Assembly: GCA_032718475.1 (NCBI GenBank)
Contig: JAUCBJ010007049.1
Location: 49,061-113,060 of the forward strand
DNA length: 64,000 nt
Source: Nemertoderma westbladi
Lineage: Eukaryota > Xenacoelomorpha > Nemertodermatida > Nemertodermatidae
Direction of reading: 5' to 3'
Every line of letters begins with the position of its first letter. The first letter of the stretch is position 1. This document shows, piece after piece, positions 52,901 through 64,000 of this stretch. Below the pieces are notes generated by a model. It was given only the letters and a program-made list of their open reading frames with translations, did no database searches and had not been told where the DNA came from. Position numbers and translations under genes: made by a program.

Positions 52901-55056
52901 ATAATAATGTATTATTGGTGTTGGCTGAACGTATTAATAATGAATTATTGGTGTTGGCTGGACGAATTAATAATGTATTATTGGTGTTGGCTGAGCGTAT
53001 TAATAATGAATTATTGGTGTTGGCTGAAAGTAATAATGTATTATTGGTGTTGGCAGAAAGTATTAATAATGTATTATTGGTGTTGGTTGAAAGTAATAAT
53101 GTATTATTGGTGTTGGCTGAGCGTATTAATAATGAATTATTGGTGTTGGTTGAAAGTATTAATAATGTATTGTTGGTGTTGGCTGAAAATAATAATGTAT
53201 TATTGGTGTTGGCTGAACGTATTAATAATGAATTATTGGTGTTGGCTGAACGAATTAATAATGTATTATTGGTGTTGGCTGAGCGTATTAATAATGAATT
53301 ATTGGTGTTGGTTGAAAGTATTAATAATGTATTATTGGTGTTGGCTGAGCGTATTAATAATGTATTATTGGTGTTGGCTGAACGTATTAATAATGAATTA
53401 TTGGTGTTGGCTGAAAGTAATAATGTATTATTGGTGTTGGTTGAAAGTATTAATAATGTATTATTGGTGTTGGCTGAACGTATTAATAATGAATTATTGG
53501 TGTTGGTTGAAAGTATTAATAATGTATTATTGGTGTTGGCTGAAAGTAATAATGTATTATTGGTGTTGGCTGTACGTGTTAATACTGTATTTGGTGTTGG
53601 CTGAACACCAATCAAATAATGTATTAATAATGTATCATTGGTACTGTCTGAACGTGTTAATAATGTATTATTGGTGTTGGCAGAAAGTATTAATAATGTA
53701 TTATTGGTGTTGGCTGATAGTAATAATGAATTATTGGTGTTGGCTGATAGTAATAATGTATTATTGGTGTTGGCTGAAAGTAATAATGTATTATTGGTGT
53801 TGGCAGAAAGTAATAATGTATTATTGGTGTTGGCAGAAAGTATTAATAATGTATTATTGGTGTTGGTTGAAAGTAATAATGTATTATTGGTGTTGGCAGA
53901 AAGTATTAATAATGTATTATTGGTGTTGGTTGAAAGTATTAATAATGAATTATTGGTGTTGGCTGAGCGTATTAATAATGAATTATTGGTGTTGGCTGAA
54001 AGTAATAATGAATTATTGGTGTTGGCTGAAAGTAATAATGTATTATTGGTGTTGGCTGTACGTGTTAATACTGTATTTGGTGTTGGCTGAACACCAATCA
54101 AATAATGTATTAATAATGTATCATTGGTATTGTCTGAACGTGTTAATAATGTATTATTGGTGTTGGTTGAAAGTATTAATAATGTATTATTGGTGTTGTC
54201 TGAACGTGTTAATAATGTATTATTGGTGTTGGCAGAAAGTATTAATAATGTATTATTGGTGTTGGCTGAGCGTATTAATAATGTATTATTGGTGTTGGTT
54301 GAAAGTATTAATAATGTATTATTGGTGTTGGCTGAGCGTATTAATAATTAATTATTGGTGTTGGCTGAAAGTAATAATGTATTATTGGTGTTGGTTGAAA
54401 GTATTAATAATGTATTATTGGTGTTGGCTGAGCGTATTAATAATTAATTATTGGTGTTGGCTGAAAGTAATAATGTATTATTGGTGTTGGCTGAGCGTAT
54501 TAATAATTTATTATTGGTGTTGGCTGAGCGTATTAATAATGTATTATTGGTGTTGGTTGAAAATAATAATGTATTATTGGTGTTGGTTGAAAATAATAAT
54601 GTATTATTGGTGTTGGCTGAGCGTATTAATAATTTATTATTGGTGTTGGCTGAGCGTATTAATAATGTATTATTGGTGTTGGTTGAAAGTACAGTATTAA
54701 TAATGTATTATTGGTGTTGGTTGAAAGTATTAATAATGTATTATTGGTGTTGGCTGAAAGTATTAATAATGTATTATTGGTGTTGGTTGAAAGTATTAAT
54801 AATGTATTATTGGTGTTGGCTGAAAGTATTAATAATGTATTATTGGTGTTGGCTGAGCGTATTAATAATGTATTATTGGTGTTGGTTGAAAGTATTAATA
54901 ATGTATTATTGGTGTTGGCTGAAAGTATTAATAATGTATTATTGGTGTTGGCTGAGCGTATTAATAATGTATTATTGGTGTTGGTTGAAAGTATTAATAA
55001 TGTATTATTGGTGTTGGCTGAAAGTATTAATAATGTATTATTGGTGTTGGCTGAAA
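49958..55056. repeat. 5.1-kb minisatellite of 30- and 33-bp units (intronic)
   Basis: Units AATGTATTATTGGTGTTGGC plus TGAACGTATTAAT (33 bp) or TGAAAATAAT / TGAAAGTAAT (30 bp). Unit lengths divisible by three give long open frames on both strands, which are not genes. A distinctive junction block (TACGTGTTAATACTGTATT, GAACACCAATCAAATAATG) recurs at about 52562, 53574 and 54058, marking higher-order repeats of about 1010 and 485 bp. Confidence 0.97.
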
Positions 55057-55435
55057 TGATATTATCTACAAATCTGAGATGGAAATTTTACCCGTCGTAT
55101 TCGTATTCTTGGAACGTGTTTCTGTTTACACAGGAAACAATCAGAAGATATTTTTAGTTGCTCTGTGAATTTTAGTTCTCGCTTGTCTGTTTCATCGAGC
55201 ATCAATTAATTTTCTGCTCGTTTCAGAAGGTTTGCAAATAATCATACCAAGCTCAGTCCCACGGGGTCTCGTTTCTCTGGTTTGTCACTCTCGGTCTCGT
55301 TTCTCTGGTTTCTCACTCTTGGTCTCGTTTCTCAGGTTTGTCGCTCGCGCGGTCTCGTTTCCTGATACTGTGCTCGCTGACAACTCACCACATCTAGCCA
55401 GTTGATATTGACTACTATACAATAACTTTTCCTAC
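55057..55435. other. Intron sequence
   Basis: No coding signal. GGTCTCGTTTCTCTGGTTT occurs three times at about 55265-55345 as a short diverged repeat. Confidence 0.5.
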
Positions 55436-55717
55436 CTGATTTTCTATATATCGAGTCTCGTTGTTCATGTATGTTTGTCCAGAATCATTGATTCTGTCTG
55501 TATGTCCAGCATCATAGTTCCTGTCTGTATGCTGAGGTTCGTGGTTCCTGTACATGTGATACCGTGGGAACCCTTTATACCTGGCGTCGGTCCATAATGA
55601 GGATTCACCCGGCTCGTCGCCACGATGATCCTCATGTAAACGGACAGGCGTAGCACCTGAGCCTACCAGCCTTTCGTCCTGAGGTTGACCTACTGGCATA
55701 CTTTCTCTTAGATAGCG
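55436..55717 (-). CDS. CSPP1-like gene, most 5' visible exon (94 codons)
   Basis: Acceptor TGTTGTTTCTGAG ends at 55718 and donor GTAGGA starts at 55435. 282 bp, open, phase 0 on both sides, compatible with the exon at 49560-49778. It encodes RYLRESMPVGQPQDERLV and a tail of imperfect repeats (HTDRNYDAG, HTDRINDSG). An in-frame ATG at 55699 exists, so a start here instead of an acceptor is an alternative. The upstream stop at 55742-55744 means any earlier coding part must come from another exon. Confidence 0.55.
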
Positions 55718-56472
55718 CTCAGAAACAACAATATCATTGAGTTAATCCATCAATTTGTTACACAATAGCAGTAGAACTTTACAATCCTACCCACCACAAA
55801 CCCAATATAATACAATTTATTTAATTATATTTTTCACCGTATATAATTACAAACTTAGTGTAATACTATTTCATTAGAAGCAAAATTGAAATTAAGAATT
55901 ACTTTAATAACGTTGAAATGGCAATTATACCAGTTGGTTAATTTAGCGCTATTCCGTTGCTATGCGCTCGTACATTCGCAGGATGCACCTAATCTTGGCT
56001 CATTTTCATCTATCGTGATAATATTGTTCTTTGATCGAGCCATTACTCCAGTAGGTAATAAGTAAATTCAATAATTAAACAACAGATATAAAGGGCCTAA
56101 TTACATAGCCTTACATCCAATTACATCGCCTTATTATGTTATACGTGTGTGTAGATTCAATAATAAAGTCGGACATCCTTTTCGCATTAGTGGGAATAAA
56201 TGTTATGGTATAGCACTACACTTTACAGGGTTATTGTAATTATCATCTCATTTGATGAGCAGTTTCTAACTGCTACGCACTACCAATGCGATATCAGGGG
56301 CAACTTTATCAGACAGGGAATAGAATATAGTACAATATAAAGTATTAAATTATTGTCAATTGAATTACAATAATCAAATTGGAACAAATAATTCCCCAAC
56401 TGAGAATGTTCTTGATGTTGTACACGGAAACCAAACCAACCCGGTGTTTTTAATTTGTTTATTGCAGAATAA
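55718..56472. other. Non-coding stretch, probably intron
   Basis: AT-rich; no exon or repeat recognised. Confidence 0.45.
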
Positions 56473-59400
56473 CTAACCCAAACAACGCCCAGCCTCCTAA
56501 CCCAAACAACGCCCAACCTCCTAACCCAAACAACGCCCAACCTCCTAACCCAAACAACGCCCAACCTCCTAACCCAAACAACGCCCAACCTCCTAACCCA
56601 AACAACGCCCAACCTCCTAACCCAAACAACGCCCAACCTCCTAACCCAAACAACGCCCAACCTCCTAACCCAAACAACGCCCAACCTCCTAACCCAAACA
56701 ACGCCCAACCTCCTAACCCAAACAACGCCCAACCTCCTAACCCAAACAACGCCCAACCTCCTAACCCAAACAACGCCCAACCTCCTAACCCAAACAACGC
56801 CCAACCTCCTAACCCAAACAACGCCCAACCTCCTAACCCAAACAACGCCCAACCTCCTAACCCAAACAACGCCCAACCTCCTAACCCAAACAACGCCCAA
56901 CCTCCTAACCCAAACAACGCCCAACCTCCTAACCCAAACAACGCCCAACCTCCTAACCCAAACAACGCCCAACCTCCTAACCCAAACAACGCCCAACCTC
57001 CTAACCCAAACAACGCCCAACCTCCTAACCCAAACAACGCCCAACCTCCTAACCCAAACAACGCCCAACCTCCTAACCCAAACAACGCCCAGCCTCCTAA
57101 CCCAAACAACGCCCAACCTCCTAACCCAAACAACGCCCAACCTTCTAACCCAATCAACGTCCAACCTCCTAACCCAAACAACGCCCAACCTCCTAACCCA
57201 AACAACGCCCAGCCTCCTAACCCAAACAACGCCCAATCTTCTAACCCAAACAACGCCCAACCTCCTAACCCAAACAACGCCCAACCTCCTAACCCAAACA
57301 ACGCCCAACCTCCTAACCCAAACAACGCCCAATCTCCTAACCCAAACAACGCCCAATCTTCTAACCCAAACAACGCCCAACCTCCTAACCCAAACAACGC
57401 CCAACCTCCTAACCCAAACAACGCCCAACCTCCTAACCCAATCAACGTCCAACCTCCTAACCCAAACAACGCCCAACCTCCTAACCCAAACAACGCCCAG
57501 CCTCCTAACCCAAACAACGCCCAATCTTCTAACCCAAACAACGCCCAACCTCCTAACCCAAACAACGCCCAACCTCCTAACCCAAACAACGCCCAACCTC
57601 CTAACCCAAACAACGCCCAGCCTCCTAACCCAAACAACGCCCAACCTCCTAACCCAAACAACGCCCAACCTCCTAACCCAAACAACGTCCAACCTCCTAA
57701 CCCAAACAACGCCCAACCTCCTAACCCAAACAACGCCCAATCTTCTAACCCAAACAACGCCCAACCTCCTAACCCAAACAACGCCTAACCTCCTAACCCA
57801 AACAACGCCCAACCTCCCAACCCAAACAACGCCCAACCTCCTAACCCAAACAACGCCCAACCTCCTAACCCAAACAACGCCCAACCTCCTAACCCAAACA
57901 ACGCCCAACCTTCTAACCCAAACAACGCCCAACCTCCTAACCCAAACAACGCCCAGCCTCCTAACCCAAACAACGCCCAACCTCCTAACCCAAACAACGC
58001 CCAACCTCCTAACCCAAACAACGCCCAACCTCCTAACCCAAACAACGCCCAACCTCCTAACCCAAACAACGCCCAACCTCCTAACCCAAACAACGCCCAA
58101 CCTCCTAACCCAAACAACGCCCAACCTCCTAACCCAAACAACGCACAACCTCCTAACCCAAACAACGCCCAATCTTCTAACCCAAACAACGCCCAGCCTC
58201 CTAACCCAAATAACGCCCAACCTCCTAACCCAAACAACGCCCAACCTCCTAACCCAAACAACGCCCAACCTCCTAACCCAAACAACGCCCAACCTCCTAA
58301 CCCAAACAACGCCCAGCCTCCTAACCCAAACAACGCCCAATCTTCTAACCCAAACAACGCCCAGCCTCCTAACCCAAATAACGCCCAACCTCCTAACCCA
58401 AACAACGCCCAACCTCCTAACCCAAACAACGCCCAACCTCCTAACCCAAACAACGCCCAACCTCCTAACCCAAACAACGCCCAACCTCCTAACCCAAACA
58501 ACGCCCAACCTCCTAACCCAAACAACGCCCAATCTTCTAACCCAAACAACGCCCAGCCTCCTAACCCAAATAACGCCCAACCTCCTAACCCAAACAACGC
58601 CCAACCTCCTAACCCAAACAACGTCCAACCTCCTAACCCAAACAACGCCCAACCTCCTAACCCAAACAACGCCCAGCCTCCTAACCCAAACAACGCCCAA
58701 TCTTCTAACCCAAACAACGCCCAACCTCCTAACCCAAACAACGCCCAACCTCCTAACCCAAACAACGCCCAACCTCCTAACCCAAACAACGCCCAATCTT
58801 CTAACCCAAACAACGCCCAACCTCCTAACCCAAACAACGCCCAACCTCCTAACCCAAACAACGCCCAACCTCCTAACCCAAACAACGCCCAACCTCCTAA
58901 CCCAAACAACGCCCAACCTCCTAACCCAAACAACGCCCAACCTCCTAACCCAAACAACGCCCAGCCTCCTAACCCAAACAACGCCCAATCTTCTAACCCA
59001 AACAACGCCCAACCTCCTAACCCAAACAACGCCCAACCTCCTAACCCAAACAACGCCCAACCTCCTAACCCAAACAACGCCCAATCTTCTAACCCAAACA
59101 ACGCCCAATCTTCTAACCCAAACAACGCCCAATCTTCTAACCCAAACAACGCCCAACCTCCTAACCCAAACAACGCCCAACCTCTTAACCCAAACAACGC
59201 CCAACCTCCTAACCCAAACAACGCCCAATCTCCTAACCCAAACAACGCCCAATCTTCTAACCCAAACAACGCCCAACCTCCTAACCCAAACAACGCCCAA
59301 CCTCCTAACCCAAAAAACGCCCAATCTTCTAACCCAAACAACGCCCAACCTCCTAACCCTAATAACGCCCAACCTCCTAACCCAAACAACGCCCAACCTC

Positions 59401-61626
59401 CTAACCCAAACAACGCCCAATATTCTAACCCAAACAACGCCCAATCTCCTAACCCAAACAACGCCCAACCTCCTAACCCAAACAACGCCCAACCTCCTAA
59501 CCCAAACAACGCCCAGCCTCCTAACCCAAACAACGCCCAACCTCCTAACCCAAACAACGCCCAACCTCCTAACCCAAACAACGCCCAACCTCCTAACCCA
59601 AACAACACCCAACCTCCTAACCCAAACAACGCCCAACCTCCTAACCCAAATAACGCCCAATCTTCTAACCCAAACAACGCCCAACCTCCTAACCCAAACA
59701 ACGCCTAACCTCCTAACCCAAACAACGCCCAACCCCCATACCCAAACAACGCCCAACCTCCTAACCCAAACAACGCCCAACCTTCTAACCCAAACAACGC
59801 CCAACCTCCTAACCCAAACAACGCCCAACCTCCTAAGCCAAACAACGCCCAACCTCCTAACCCAAACAACGCCCAACCTCCTAACCCAAACAACGCCCAA
59901 CCTCCTAACCCAAACAACGCCCAACCTCCTAACCCAAACAACGCCCAGCCTCCTAACCCAAACAACGCCCAACCTCCTAACCCAAACAACGCCCAACCTC
60001 CTAACCCAAACAACGCCCAACCTCCTAACCCAAACAACGCCCAACCTCCTAACCCAAACAACGCCCAACCTCCTAACCCAAACAACGCCCAACCTCCTAA
60101 CCCAAACAACGCCCAACCTCATAACCCAAACAACGCCCAACCTCCTAACCCAAACAACGCCCAACCTCCTAACCCAAATAACGCCCAACCTCCTAACCCA
60201 AACAACGCCCAACCTCCTAACCCAAACAACGCCCAGCCTCCTAACCCAAACAACGCCCAATCTTCTAACCCAAACAACGCCCAACCTCCTAACCCAAACA
60301 ACGCCCAACCTCCTAACCCAAACAACGCCCAACCTCCTAACCCAAACAACGCCCAATCTTCTAACCCAAACAACGCCCAATCTTCTAACCCAAACAACGC
60401 CCAACCTTCTAACCCAAACAACGCCCAACCTCCTAACCCAAACAACGCCCAACCTCCTAACCCAAACAACGCCCAACCTCCTAACCCAAACAACGCCCAA
60501 TCTCCTAACCCAAACAACGCCCAATCTTCTAACCCAAACAACGCCCAACCTCCTAACCCAAACAACGCCCAACCTCCTAACCCAAACAACGCCCAATCTT
60601 CTAACCCAAACAACGCCCAACCTCCTAACCCTAATAACGCCCAACCTCCTAACCCAAACTAACTCCTAACCCAAACAACGCCCAATCTCCTAACCCAAAC
60701 AACGCCCAATCTCCTAACCCAAACAACGCCCAACCTCCTAACCCAAACAACGCCCAACCTCCTAACCCAAACAACGCCCAACCTCCTAACCCAAACAACG
60801 CCCAACCTCCTAACCCAAACAACGCCCAACCTCCTAACCCAAACAACGCCCAACCTCCTAACCCAAACAACGCCCAACCTCCTAACCCAAACAACGCCCA
60901 ACCTCCTAACCCAAACAACGCCCAACCTCCTAACCCAAACAACGCCCAACCTCCTAACCCAAACAACGCCCAACCTCCTAACCCAAACAACGCCCAACCT
61001 CCTAACCCAAACAACGCCCAACCTCCTAACCCAAACAACGCCCAACCTCCTAACCCAAACAACGCCCAACCTCCTAACCCAAACAACGCCCAACCTCCTA
61101 ACCCAAACAACGCCCAACCTTCTAACCCAAACAACGCCCAACCTCCTAACCCAAACAACGCCCAACCTCCTAACCCAAACAACGCCCAACCTCCTAACCC
61201 AAACAACGCCCAGCCTCCTAACCCAAACAACGCCCAACCTCCTAACCCAAACAACGCCCAACCTCCTAACCCAAACAACGCCCAACCTCCTAACCCAAAC
61301 AACGCCCAACCTCCTAACCCAAACAACGCCCAACCTCCTAACCCAAACAACGCCCAACCTCCTAACCCAAACAACGCCCAACCTCCTAACCCAAACAACG
61401 CCTAACCTCCTAACCCAAACAACGCCCAACCTCCTAACCCAAATAACGCCCAACCTCCTAACCCAAACAACGCCCAACCTCCTAACCCAAACTACGCCCA
61501 GCCTCCTAACCCAAACAACGCCCAACTTCCTAACCCAAACAACGCCCAACCTCCTAACCCAAACTACGCCCAGCCTCCTAACCCAAACAACGCCCAACTT
61601 CCTAACCCAAACAACGCCCAACCTCC
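56473..61626. repeat. 5.2-kb minisatellite of 24-bp units, about 215 copies
   Basis: Unit CTAACCCAAACAACGCCCAA plus CCTC. Very homogeneous; variant units (AATCTTCT, AGCCTCCT, CAACGTCC, AAATAACG) recur in blocks, for example AGCCTCCT followed by AATCTTCT. At 60656-60663 and 61398-61406 single units are shortened or altered, shifting frame. The 24-bp unit is divisible by three, hence open frames of up to about 1450 codons on the minus strand that are not genes. Confidence 0.98.
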
Positions 61627-62178
61627 AACCAAATTAACTGGTCTTGTATTTGGTGTGAAAATGGCACAATTTACATTCAGTCAGTCATTCGAACTAAAAT
61701 CGCATGCATTGGAACTAAATCGATTGGAATTAAGTTCGATTTATAACATCAATTTTGGAACTAAATTCGTTTCAATTGGAACTAAGTTCGTGCTACCGTT
61801 CTAGCCTGTTATCTTGTAACAACACCCTTATGCCATGTTTTTTACGTTTTTATATACGAAAGTAAAAAGCCAGGTTACGGTTCATTTTTTGCTCGCATTG
61901 AAAATTTTTATTTAACTTACATTTTTATTAATTGAAATAAAAAGACAAAGATAAAAATGACACATGTGAAGAATTATTGGATTTTGTTAATCTCATGACG
62001 AAAACCATGTTGGGCTAGTTTGAAATAAACATTTTCTTTTTTAAGCAAGTTTTTTCATTTTTTTTTCTGAGTTCCCATAACCATATTGTACAATTGTAAA
62101 ATTAACAAGTCCTACCGAGTGCGTAAATTTTACAGGGTACGTCAATTATTATTCTTATTGATATTGTAAATATATTTA
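61627..62178. other. Non-coding stretch
   Basis: Short repeats of GGAACTAAATCG type at about 61690-61790 (five variants of AATTGGAACTAARTTCG). Nothing else recognised. Confidence 0.5.
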
Positions 62179-62442
62179 TTAATCTAGAACACATTGAGTG
62201 CATTTTACGGCATAATGTTCGCATTCATCATTGTTTGCGGGAACATCGTCACAAAAATCCACCGAAAGACTAGAATATACAGAAACCTGGAAGCAACAAG
62301 TCGAGCAATGTGTTTGGCAGTCTCCATTGAGAACTGATGGACAAGTCAATACGCAGTGCGTGTTGCAATCATCTATACATTCGCTGTTGACAGCAGTTAT
62401 GAAGGTTATCAACAGGAAAGAGCATAAATTATTGAATATCAT
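62179..62442 (-). CDS. Small secreted cysteine-rich peptide, family unknown
   Basis: 87 codons from ATG 62442. Residues 1-20 (MIFNNLCSFLLITFITAVNS) form a clear signal peptide, with cleavage likely after the Ser. The mature part of about 67 residues has 12 cysteines (CIDDC, THC, LTC, GDC, THC, STCC, DFC, DEC, VKC, TQC), an even number that could form six disulfides. It is acidic and has no membrane segment. Uninterrupted; the stop TAA overlaps an AATAAA. No family recognised. Extracellular small Cys-rich proteins can be defence, signalling or structural peptides; nothing here decides. It lies upstream of, or inside a 5' intron of, the CSPP1-like gene on the same strand. Confidence 0.6.
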   Translation of the reverse strand: MIFNNLCSFLLITFITAVNSECIDDCNTHCVLTCPSVLNGDCQTHCSTCCFQVSVYSSLSVDFCDDVPANNDECEHYAVKCTQCVLD

Positions 62443-63641
62443 TGTGCAATTATAAGTTAACTTTTTATGACAAAATAATACTGTAAATCCCTCTGTGGAA
62501 ATGATAAAACAAAATGGGTACAATTATTTCGACCAAATTAAATAAGACTGATGATATTTGAAGGGTTAAGTATACTAATCAATCAGTTTATATTAAAAAG
62601 ATGCACTGGGGAGGAACTTATTGGACGCAGCCTCGCTATTATAATAAAGTTGTTGGAGGAGGACTGGTAGAGGCGCTGGTACCAAATACACACGGAGTGG
62701 TGAGAGAATTGTCCGACTCTCGAGTGGAGTTTTATTAAATCGCAGCTTGAAAAAGTTTACAGGGAATTTATAAATAAAGTTGATTTAATTCAGAAATTTC
62801 TTCCTCTCTTTTTACTCGACCAACGAACTTTAAACATTTCGTTGACAAATAGAGCTAATCTAAACTACACATAGCCACGTCTAAAATACACTAAAAGGAT
62901 AACTTATTAATGTTACATAAACAGAGTTTACAAATGAGTTTAGAATCAATTACTTATGGCTATTATATGTAATATTAAAGGTGAATTAATTTGGAGCCCG
63001 CGCACTGTAATATAACACTATGTAATATAATTCACACCTTCATATGAATTAGAATCTCGGGGTCTTCTAACTTAGGAGATTAAAGGACCCTGAATTAGCA
63101 GATAAAGAGCGCCAATCTACAGAAACGAGTTGGAAATCCTGGGCGCTATTATACAGCTAGACAGGTGGAGACGGAGTTTTCCATATCCACATCGATATAA
63201 ACAAACGCTTACTCTATATACCCTTTTACAGATTTTACAGGCTTTACTAGCCTACATTCAATTCAATATCTTATAACCCAACCCGAACACATCCCCATTC
63301 ATATATTACATATATAATTATTTGATCACAATAATAATATCCCGAGTTTGTGTTTGAAAATGTTATGATAAGAAAGTTCGGTAAGCCATCCACGTTGTAT
63401 TTATAAATAGTTTTAAATTAATTATATGTATTTAACAATAATTATTACAACTAACTTTAAATCATTTACCAGTAGCACATCAAACAGAGATATTCTTACA
63501 ACATTAACAAAATGTACCATTAAACCTTTAGTTTCATTTTCTATATAATGAAATGAAAAGGAGACGGAATTATTCGCCAAAAGACACGTAAGTTTCAAAT
63601 ACAGCTGATTAGACAGCCAGATAGTTTATGTTAAGAAGAAA
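62443..63641. other. Non-coding stretch
   Basis: No gene recognised. TGTTGGAGGAGGACTGG at 62650 onward, an AATAAA near 62774 and TGGAGCCCGCGC near 62993 are loosely reminiscent of an LTR and primer-binding site, but the end does not close with CA. Confidence 0.4.
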
Positions 63642-64000
63642 AATAACCAGAGCTCAACCAGGACTCAACTCACTCCACCAATAACCAGAGCTCAACCAGG
63701 ACTCAACTCACTCCACCAATAACCAGAGCTCAACCAGGACTCAACTCACTCCACCAATAACCAGAGCTCAACCAGGACTCAACTCACTCCACCAATAACC
63801 AGAGCTCAACCAGGACTCAACTCACTCCACCAATAACCAGAGCTCAACCAGGACTCAACTCACTCCACCAATAACCAGAGCTCAACCAGGACTCAACTCA
63901 CTCCACCAATAACCAGAGCTCAACCAGGACTCAACTCACTCCCCCAATAACCAGAGCTCAACCAGGACTCAACTCACTCCACCAATAACCAGAGCTCAAC
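63642..64000. repeat. 38-bp minisatellite, more than 9 copies, cut by window end
   Basis: Unit ATAACCAGAGCTCAACCAGG followed by ACTCAACTCACTCCACCA. Copies are identical apart from one C/A change near 63943, indicating recent expansion. Confidence 0.98.

Noticed and set aside
50090-54700. Long open frames on both strands (up to about 830 codons)
   Set aside because: Artefacts of the 30/33-bp repeat; the same DNA is open in several frames and both strands.
56280-61621. Open frames of up to about 1450 codons on the minus strand
   Set aside because: They are translations of the 24-bp minisatellite; unit length divisible by three keeps several frames open.
62650-62995. Possible LTR (TGTTGGAGG start, TGGAGCCCGCGC primer-site-like end)
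   Set aside because: No CA end, no second copy in the window and no target duplication.

Overview
The window is animal nuclear DNA, probably from a marine invertebrate. It has widely spaced host genes (two intronless, one with phase-matched introns), BEL/Pao retroelements, tRNA-derived SINEs, non-LTR reverse-transcriptase debris, palindromic DNA transposons and very long minisatellites. The species cannot be named from the sequence; recurrent TAGGCCTA and ACCGGTA strings are only weak hints.

Layout. 1 to about 11.3 kb: a plus-strand BEL/Pao-type LTR retroelement cut by the window start. It has gag/protease, a single in-frame stop, pol (reverse transcriptase, RNase H, integrase), then an unusual third frame with three zinc knuckles where an env gene might sit. 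12.4-16.4 kb: a minus-strand BEL/Pao gag plus protease without pol. 19.7-23.0 kb: another minus-strand LTR element with a coiled-coil, Asn-rich gag-like frame and no pol. All three have exactly one in-frame stop in a long frame. Diverged LTRs of the third element's family lie at 25.2 kb (solo, 5-bp target duplication) and 27.7 kb (with polypurine tract). 26-34 kb is repeats, including a 2.3-kb terminal-inverted-repeat element filled with a TCTCGCGAG satellite and flanked by a 6-bp duplication.

35.2-41.2 kb holds two intronless host genes in divergent orientation: a SYNJ2BP-like tail-anchored PDZ protein (minus) and a PRELID3/slowmo-like lipid-transfer protein (plus). Both belong to mitochondrial families. 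Between them is a 1.5-kb palindromic transposon with a perfect 9-bp target duplication. 42.6-45.0 kb is two abutting minisatellites, the second apparently grown out of a SINE.

45.4-55.7 kb is a minus-strand gene with at least four exons and matching splice phases. It encodes a protein with five GKPGxGAP-like motifs resembling CSPP1 (centrosome/spindle-pole associated protein 1). Its most 5' visible exon sits between two minisatellites of about 5 kb each (49.96-55.06 and 56.47-61.63 kb). At 62.2 kb a small minus-strand gene encodes a secreted 12-cysteine peptide. The window ends in a 38-bp minisatellite. Long open frames inside the minisatellites are products of unit lengths divisible by three and are not genes.
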